From: Pseudomonadota bacterium
Lineage (GTDB): Bacteria > Pseudomonadota > Gammaproteobacteria > Xanthomonadales > Rhodanobacteraceae
Direction of reading: 5' to 3'
Length of the DNA stretch: 34,657 nt
NCBI GenBank assembly: GCA_023430685.1
Contig: JAEYZH010000188.1
Coordinates: 1-34,657, forward strand
Positions 29,786-34,657 of this stretch are shown one piece after another. Each line of letters starts with the position of its first letter. Position 1 is the stretch's first letter. Position numbers and translations under genes: made by a program. A model generated the notes under the pieces. The model made no database searches. It was not told the DNA's origin and saw only the letters and a program-made list of their open reading frames with translations.

Positions 29786-31660
29786 TCAGTGCGCGGACAC
29801 CGATGCAACCGCTTCGCGCAGCGGCCGCGACGAGTTCGGTTCGATCAGGTGCAGCGAGCGCGCGAGGTGGGGTTCGCGCCCGAGACGTTCGGCCGGCCAG
29901 TCGGGGATCGCATGCTCGATCCAGTAGCCGACCCACGCGTCGCGCCCGACGCGCTTGGCGAGGTAGAGCGCGCTGTCGGCGAGCTGCACGCTGTGGTGCC
30001 AGGCATCGTCGGTGCGCGGCCCCGGCAGCGGCAGGTTCGCGTAGCCGATCGATGCGCCCGCACGCAGCGTGCCCTTCGGCGCCGCGATCGGCTCGGCGAG
30101 CAGGTGGCGCAGGCGATCGGCGAGCTCGCGCACGCGCGCAGCGTCGGTGCGCGGCAGCAGCACGAGGAACTCCTCGCCGCCCCAGCGCGCGACGAACGCG
30201 CCTTCGCCCGCGTTCGCGCGCAGCCGTTGTGCATACGCCTTGAGCACGAGGTCGCCGGCCTCGTGGCCGTGTTCGTCGTTGATGCGCTTGAACAGGTCGA
30301 TGTCGATCAGCAGCACGGCGGCGGAGCCTTGCGCATCCAGCGACAGTTCGCGCAGGTGCCTGGCCATCTCGCGGCGGTTGGCGAGCCCGGTCAGCGGGTC
30401 GGTGTGGCTCGCGAGGTACAGCAGGCGGTTCATGCGCCGCTGCCACAGCAGCAGCCCGCCCGCGAGCAGCAGCAGCGGCCCTGCGATGCCGGCCGCGATC
30501 CATTGCCGGCGCTCGCGCGCCTCGAGCTGCAGCGCCTGCTTGTCGGCTTCGGCCTGCAGGCGCTCGAGTTCGAGGCGCTGTTCGCGATCGCGCATGTGCG
30601 CGTCGAGCGCGGCGAGCCGCTCGTGGTTCTGGTGGCGCAGATAGTTCTCGCGCAGCGTGATGATCTCGCGCAGCACGGTGCCGGCCTGCGCATGGCGGCC
30701 GAGGCGGTCGAGCAGGTCGGCGCGCATCTGCAGCAGTTGCCACTGCTGGATCTCGTTGAGCTTGCCCGGGTCGACGCTCTCGAGCAGCGCGAGCGCGGCG
30801 ACCGGGTTGCCGGCGGCCGCGCGTTGGCCCGCCTCGATCGTCGTGAGCTGGTAGTCGAGCGACACGTCGGGGGCGGGCAGTTCGATCGCTTTCGCGCGCT
30901 GCAGCAGCGCTTGCGCCTCGACGGTCTCGCCCGATTGCTGCAGCGCCTCGGCAAGCCCGAGCGTCGCGGCGAGTTCCTGGGTCGGGCCGCCGATCGCGCG
31001 TTCGCGGATCAGTTCCAGCGCGCGGCGCAGGTGCGGCGTCGCTTCGGCGGAGCGATGCTGTCCGTTGAGGTTGAGGCCGAGGTTGTAGCGCACCGGCGCT
31101 TCGTAGCGGTAGTCGCCGAGCCGCTCCATCAGCGCGAGCGCCTGCTCGTAGTTGACCTGCGCGCGCGCGTGCTCCTCGAACTCCGAATGCAGCACGCCGA
31201 GGTTCACGAGCAGCGGGATGCGTTCGGCTTCGAGGCCCTGCGACTCGGCGTCGGCGACCGCCCGCGCATAGAGGTCGACCGCGCCGACGCGGTCGCCGCT
31301 GCGATGCAGGATGCTGCCCGCGCGGCGCGTCAGTCGCACGCGTTCGGGTCCGGCCGCGAAGCTGCGCATGAGTTCCCCGAGCGCATGCGCATCGCGGCGC
31401 GCGTCGTCCTTGCGCGCGAGCGAGGCGTAGGACCAGCCGCGGCAGCCGAGCGCCTCCGCGCGCTGGCCCGGGCTCAGCAGCGCACCCGCGTCGAGCACGC
31501 TCTGCGCGAGGGCGAGCGCGCGCTCGGGGTTGGCGTCCTCGGCCTCGAGGCAGGCCGCATTGCGCTCGTCGATCGTCACCGGCAACGCCGCGTCGCCGGG
31601 GCTGTCGGCGCAGGCGTTCGCCGCGAGCAGCAGCGCGAGCAGCCAGGCTGAACGATGCAT
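29786..31660 (-). CDS. TPR-sensor diguanylate cyclase (GGDEF)
   Basis: This 624-residue protein has a signal peptide (SAWLLALLLAANACA) and a periplasmic TPR-type helical region at about residues 30-350 (for example VDLYARAVADAESQG and VRYNLGLNLNGQHRSAEA). A coiled-coil segment follows (~350-385, REQRLELERLQAEADKQAL), then a single membrane segment at about 387-406 and a cytoplasmic GGDEF domain. The active site reads RWGGEEF (~493-497), a functional variant, and DIDLFKRINDEHGHEAGD is intact. The RxxD inhibitory site upstream of GGEEF is absent, so no product inhibition is expected. It probably makes cyclic di-GMP in response to a periplasmic signal. The ATG at 31660 has GGGGGAAA upstream. Confidence 0.92.
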   Translation of the reverse strand: MHRSAWLLALLLAANACADSPGDAALPVTIDERNAACLEAEDANPERALALAQSVLDAGALLSPGQRAEALGCRGWSYASLARKDDARRDAHALGELMRSFAAGPERVRLTRRAGSILHRSGDRVGAVDLYARAVADAESQGLEAERIPLLVNLGVLHSEFEEHARAQVNYEQALALMERLGDYRYEAPVRYNLGLNLNGQHRSAEATPHLRRALELIRERAIGGPTQELAATLGLAEALQQSGETVEAQALLQRAKAIELPAPDVSLDYQLTTIEAGQRAAAGNPVAALALLESVDPGKLNEIQQWQLLQMRADLLDRLGRHAQAGTVLREIITLRENYLRHQNHERLAALDAHMRDREQRLELERLQAEADKQALQLEARERRQWIAAGIAGPLLLLAGGLLLWQRRMNRLLYLASHTDPLTGLANRREMARHLRELSLDAQGSAAVLLIDIDLFKRINDEHGHEAGDLVLKAYAQRLRANAGEGAFVARWGGEEFLVLLPRTDAARVRELADRLRHLLAEPIAAPKGTLRAGASIGYANLPLPGPRTDDAWHHSVQLADSALYLAKRVGRDAWVGYWIEHAIPDWPAERLGREPHLARSLHLIEPNSSRPLREAVASVSAH

Positions 31661-31884
31661 CACGCTTTCCCCCGTTTCCCGGGCCGCACGGCCCTCTGTG
31701 CAACGATGCACGGAATGTGCCACGAGTCGGCCCGACGCAGGAGATCCGGCCCTGGCGCTTCGGCCAGCGCGAGAGGGTCGCACGTCTTCGGGCGCCCGCG
31801 CGCGGCCGTAGTCCGGCGCGCGCGCGTGATTCCACCGCGACCGGCTTCGTGCAAGACTCCGGACCGGACTGCCGGAGTGTCGCC

Positions 31885-32367
31885 ATGCGTTGCCGCGTGC
31901 TTGCCTACGCATTCGTCGTGCTGCCGATCGCCTGCGGGACGGCGCTCGCCGCATCGGTCCAGGACCGGACGTTCGTGGCACCCAGCGGCGCGCTGCCCGG
32001 CGGCGATTGCAACGACGTGGACCAGGGCGTCCATCCCGGCCAGCCCGAGGTGGCCGGCAACCTCATCGATGACGATTGCGACGGGCTCGCCGACGAAGAC
32101 GCGAACGACGTGCCGTCGACCGATACGGTCGATCACGACTCCGACGGGTTTTCGCTCGCGGGCGGCGACTGCGACGACACGAATACCGCGGTCACGCCGG
32201 TTCAGGCGGAGGCCGTCGGAAACTTCTTCGACGACGACTGCGACGGGCTCGCGGACGAGGACATCGACGACCACCCCTCGACCGACGCAGTCGATCGCGA
32301 CCTCGATGGCGTACCGATCGCGCCCGACCGGATCTTCGCATCGGGGTTCGAGCTGGCGCCGAAGTAG
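31885..32367 (+). CDS. Secreted MopE-like putative metal-binding protein with F-x-S-G-F-E tail
   Basis: This 160-residue protein starts at ATG 31885 with GGAG seven bases upstream. A signal peptide (about 1-23, ending GTALAA) precedes two copies (39-72 and 93-126) of the MopE-type metal-binding repeat, GGDC-x-D-x(n)-P-x(n)-GN-x-[I/F]-DDDCDGLADED, each with a Cys pair (42/65 and 96/119) and many acidic residues expected to bind calcium. A short HDSDGFSLAG and DRDLDGVP flank them, resembling thrombospondin-type-3 loops. The C-terminus ends DRIFASGFELAPK, the motif shared with three other secreted proteins in the window. Function is unknown. Confidence 0.85.
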   Translation: MRCRVLAYAFVVLPIACGTALAASVQDRTFVAPSGALPGGDCNDVDQGVHPGQPEVAGNLIDDDCDGLADEDANDVPSTDTVDHDSDGFSLAGGDCDDTNTAVTPVQAEAVGNFFDDDCDGLADEDIDDHPSTDAVDRDLDGVPIAPDRIFASGFELAPK

Positions 32368-32470
32368 ACCGCGCCGGCGCGTTCGCCATGCGCACCGCTG
32401 CGCGCTGCGCGGTGCAACCTTCGGGGGCACGGCGCGCCACTCACCGGTTCCATCCGCAGGAATCGATACG

Positions 32471-33793
32471 ATGACCGGAACCGGGCACTGCATGCGCGCC
32501 CACGTGGCATGGGCATTCGCCGCATGCGCGCTCGCCGCGCACGCGGCCGACGCCGACCTGGACCCCGCGTTCGGCGATGGCCACCAGGTCACCCAGGTGC
32601 GTCCGGTCGAGTTCGGCAACGGCCAGGCCTGGGTCGGCGACGTCGCGACGCTGCCGGACGGGCACATCGCGTGGGCGATGGAGAACGGCCTCGGCGCGCT
32701 CTGGATCGCGCGTATGCGGCGCGACGGGACGTTCGATCCCGCTTTCGCAGGCGATGGGCTACTCGAGCTCGACGACTGCGTCGGGCCGCGGCCGGTGCGG
32801 ATCGCACCGCTCGACGACGGGAGCCTCGTCGCGTGGACCGGGCGCTGCCTGCAGCGGATCACGGCCGATGGCACGCTCGACCCGGCCTTCCCCGCCGCGC
32901 CGGGCGGACCGGGTCCGGACTTCATCGCCGCGCGGCTGTTGCGGGACGCGGCCGGACGCTGGCTGCTCGCGGGCAACGACGGCCAGGAGCTGCGCGTGTA
33001 CCGCTTCCTCCCCGAAGGCGCGCCCGATCCCGCGTTCGGCGACGACGGCGTCGCGACGATCATCACCGCGTCGACGAACGGTACGCGCACGCTCGCCGCG
33101 ATGGCGCTGCGCGCGGACGGACGCATCGTGCTCGCGGGCTCGCGCGGCAATAGCCACGGGCCGAACCTCGTCGTCGCGTCGCTCGATGCATCCGGCGCGC
33201 CGGATGCCGCGTTCGGCGTGCAGGGCATCGTCGACCTCGATCCGCCCGCGGGCTACAACGGCATCGCCGCGCGCGCGATCGCGGTCGATCGCGACGGCAG
33301 CCTCGTCGTCGCGGGCGAGGGCAACAACGGCATGCAATCGTGCTGCGTGCTGGTCGCGCGTATCGGTGCCGACGGCACGGTCGATCCCGGGGCACTGCGC
33401 ATCTTCCCGCTCGGCCCCAACGTCACGCTGTCGGCCTTCGGCGAAACCTCGAACACGCTCGCGCTGCTGCCGCATGGCAAGATCCTGCTCGCGCGCGTGT
33501 CGTTCCCGTTCGAGATCGCGACGCGCACGCGCTTCACGCTCGTGCGCATGCACCACGACGGCAGCCTCGACCTCGGCTTCAATGACGTAGGCTGGCGCAG
33601 CTACGTGGTCGCCGATCCCGAAGGCCAGGGGCAGAGCGGACCGTATTCGCAGATCCACGGCATGGCCTGGGCGAACGGCGAGGCGCTGATGTTCGGCCGC
33701 ACGTTCTTCGAGGACAACGCGATCGGCCCCGACTACGTCACGCTGATGCGCGCGCGCATGGACATGCTGTTCGAGGACGGCTACGAACCTTGA
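32471..33793 (+). CDS. Secreted delta-60-repeat protein with F-x-D-G-Y-E tail
   Basis: This 440-residue protein starts at ATG 32471, or ATG 32492, which gives a more compact signal peptide (AHVAWAFAACALAAHAAD). The body is delta-60 repeats, each built on D-x-x-FG-DG..V and ALRADGRIVLAGS patterns. Clear ones begin at ADLDPAFGDGHQV, DGTFDPAFAGDGLL, GAPDPAFGDDGVA, GAPDAAFGVQGIV and DGSLDLGFNDVGW. Such repeats form a beta-propeller. The C-terminus is MDMLFEDGYEP, a variant of the IF-x-D-G-F-E tail with Tyr. Extracellular or outer-surface location is inferred. No ligand or enzyme motif is visible. It lies 103 bp downstream of the MopE-like gene and may be co-transcribed with it. Confidence 0.86.
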   Translation: MTGTGHCMRAHVAWAFAACALAAHAADADLDPAFGDGHQVTQVRPVEFGNGQAWVGDVATLPDGHIAWAMENGLGALWIARMRRDGTFDPAFAGDGLLELDDCVGPRPVRIAPLDDGSLVAWTGRCLQRITADGTLDPAFPAAPGGPGPDFIAARLLRDAAGRWLLAGNDGQELRVYRFLPEGAPDPAFGDDGVATIITASTNGTRTLAAMALRADGRIVLAGSRGNSHGPNLVVASLDASGAPDAAFGVQGIVDLDPPAGYNGIAARAIAVDRDGSLVVAGEGNNGMQSCCVLVARIGADGTVDPGALRIFPLGPNVTLSAFGETSNTLALLPHGKILLARVSFPFEIATRTRFTLVRMHHDGSLDLGFNDVGWRSYVVADPEGQGQSGPYSQIHGMAWANGEALMFGRTFFEDNAIGPDYVTLMRARMDMLFEDGYEP

Positions 33794-33884
33794 GCGAGGG
33801 CGGCGCGCGGGCCGCGTGTCGAATTCCTGCGCGTCCGTTCGTCGAACAGGGCAGGGGATGACCCGGCCACCTGGAGATTCGACG

Positions 33885-34334
33885 ATGACCGATCGCACGA
33901 TCCGCCTGCACCGCGTGCTGCGCTGCCCGCCCGAGCGCCTGTTCCGTGCATTCACCGACGGCGATGCGATGGCCAAATGGCTGCCGCCGAACGGGTTCAC
34001 CTGCCATGTGCACGCGATCGATGCGCGCGTCGGCGGGCGCTATCGGATGTCGTTCACGAACTTCACGACCGGGCAGGCCCACGCGTTCGGTGGCGAGTAC
34101 CTCGAGCTCGTGCCGAACGAGCGGCTGCGCTACACCGACGTGTTCGAGGATCCGAACATGCCTGGCACGATGGAGACGACCGTCGTGATGCGCGCGGTCT
34201 CGTGCGGAACCGAAGTCCAGATCGAGCAGGCCAAACTGCCCGAAGCGATTCCGCTCGAGGGCTGCTACCTCGGCTGGCAGGAATCGCTCGCACAGCTCGC
34301 GGCGCTGGTCGAGGCCGAGATCCGCGAAGGCTGA
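33885..34334 (+). CDS. SRPBCC (AHSA1-type) domain protein
   Basis: This 149-residue protein is a single START-like SRPBCC domain of the AHSA1 (Aha1 C-terminal-like) group. Typical features are the N-terminal RVLRCPPERLFRAFTDGDAMAKWLPP, a GGRYRMSF strand, the central GEYLELVPNERLRYTDVFED and the C-terminal helix GWQESLAQLAALVE. These proteins bind hydrophobic ligands in a deep cavity, and the ligand here is unknown. The ATG at 33885 follows GGAG at nine bases. A palindromic repeat begins nine bases after the stop. Confidence 0.9.
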   Translation: MTDRTIRLHRVLRCPPERLFRAFTDGDAMAKWLPPNGFTCHVHAIDARVGGRYRMSFTNFTTGQAHAFGGEYLELVPNERLRYTDVFEDPNMPGTMETTVVMRAVSCGTEVQIEQAKLPEAIPLEGCYLGWQESLAQLAALVEAEIREG

Positions 34335-34342
34335 CGGCACCC

Positions 34343-34657
34343 GTAGGGTGGGTCGCAGGCCGTAGGGTGGGTCGCTGCCGCGCAGCGGCGAGACCCACCG
34401 GCGCGCCACTTCAATGGATTCGCGTGCTGGTGGGTCTCGCGCGGAGACATCACGCGAGGACCGATTCTTGTCGCGCGCTGCGACCCACCCTACGCAATCG
34501 GGCGATTCCGGCCTTCGGGTGGGTCGCACGCCGTCGGTTGGATCGCAGGCCGTAGGTTGGATCGCAGGCCGTAGGGTGGGTCGCAACCGCGCAGCGGCGA
34601 GACCCACCGGCGCGCCAATTCGATGGATTCCGTGCCGGTGGGTCTCGCGCGGATGCA
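34343..34657. repeat. Palindromic REP-like elements and short tandem repeats at the right edge
   Basis: One full element (34362-34494) runs from GTAGGGTGGGTCGCTGCCGC to GCGACCCACCCTACGC, with inner arms CGAGACCCACCGG and TGGTGGGTCTCGCG. A second starts at about 34571 and runs off the window. Between and before them are short tandem units of the GCCGTAGGTTGGATCGCAG type (34343-34361 and 34528-34590). They belong to the same superfamily as 28041-28778 but form a distinct subtype (GAGACCCACC instead of GAGCCCCACC). No gene is seen. Confidence 0.8.

Noticed and set aside
29519..31651. Plus-strand 710-codon open frame opposite the GGDEF gene
   Set aside because: It is an antisense shadow; the opposite strand encodes intact TPR and GGDEF domains.

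Overview
The window is high-GC (about 70% by eye) Gammaproteobacterial chromosome, most likely from Xanthomonadales/Lysobacterales. The evidence is a complete hisGDCBHAFIE operon headed by a TrpR-like yerC gene, a bifunctional HisB, several secreted proteins ending in an F-x-D-G-F-E type tail, and abundant REP-like palindromes. No tRNA, rRNA, CRISPR array, transposase or integrase was found.

Region 1 (1-6124) is a class II (adenosylcobalamin-dependent) ribonucleotide reductase locus. A tandem NrdR-box pair precedes nrdJ (455-3922), which carries a 440-residue intein with a LAGLIDADG endonuclease core. The TSCPD/zinc-ribbon partner (nrdJb-like, 5303-6124) is separated from it by two lysine/alanine-rich histone-H1-like genes, each followed by a strong hairpin.

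Region 2 (about 6050-10960) is a visibly lower-GC, patchwork accessory stretch. It holds a membrane protein of unknown function, a HEPN-like protein, a small lipoprotein, a Sel1-repeat protein and gene remnants. Every gene in it has a copy or piece of the same roughly 110-bp repeat (signature TGGGGTCAGAGTCGCCTTTC) at its 3' end, sometimes supplying the stop codon. It resembles a cassette array, but no integron attC core sites or integrase are visible.

Region 3 (10958-20015) carries a frameshifted DUF1579-like gene, a choice-of-anchor-J secreted protein with three 84-residue repeats, a secreted beta-propeller-like protein, an arginase-family enzyme with a variant metal site, a serine beta-lactamase-like hydrolase and a secreted protein of unknown function.

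Region 4 (20275-27787) is the histidine biosynthesis operon. A sigma70-like promoter overlaps a Trp-operator-like palindrome just before yerC, and the eight his genes follow with overlapping starts and stops.

Region 5 (27784-28778) is a repeat block: an inverted-repeat element containing the hisIE stop, an amidohydrolase remnant, and five tandem copies of a 148-bp palindromic unit. Region 6 (28816-34657) has a pirin, a periplasmic-TPR/GGDEF diguanylate cyclase, a MopE-like secreted protein, a delta-60-repeat secreted protein and an SRPBCC-domain protein, and ends in palindromes related to those of region 5.

Two themes recur. Dispersed palindromic repeats sit at gene 3' ends and often supply the stop codon. 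A short C-terminal motif is shared by four otherwise unrelated secreted proteins.
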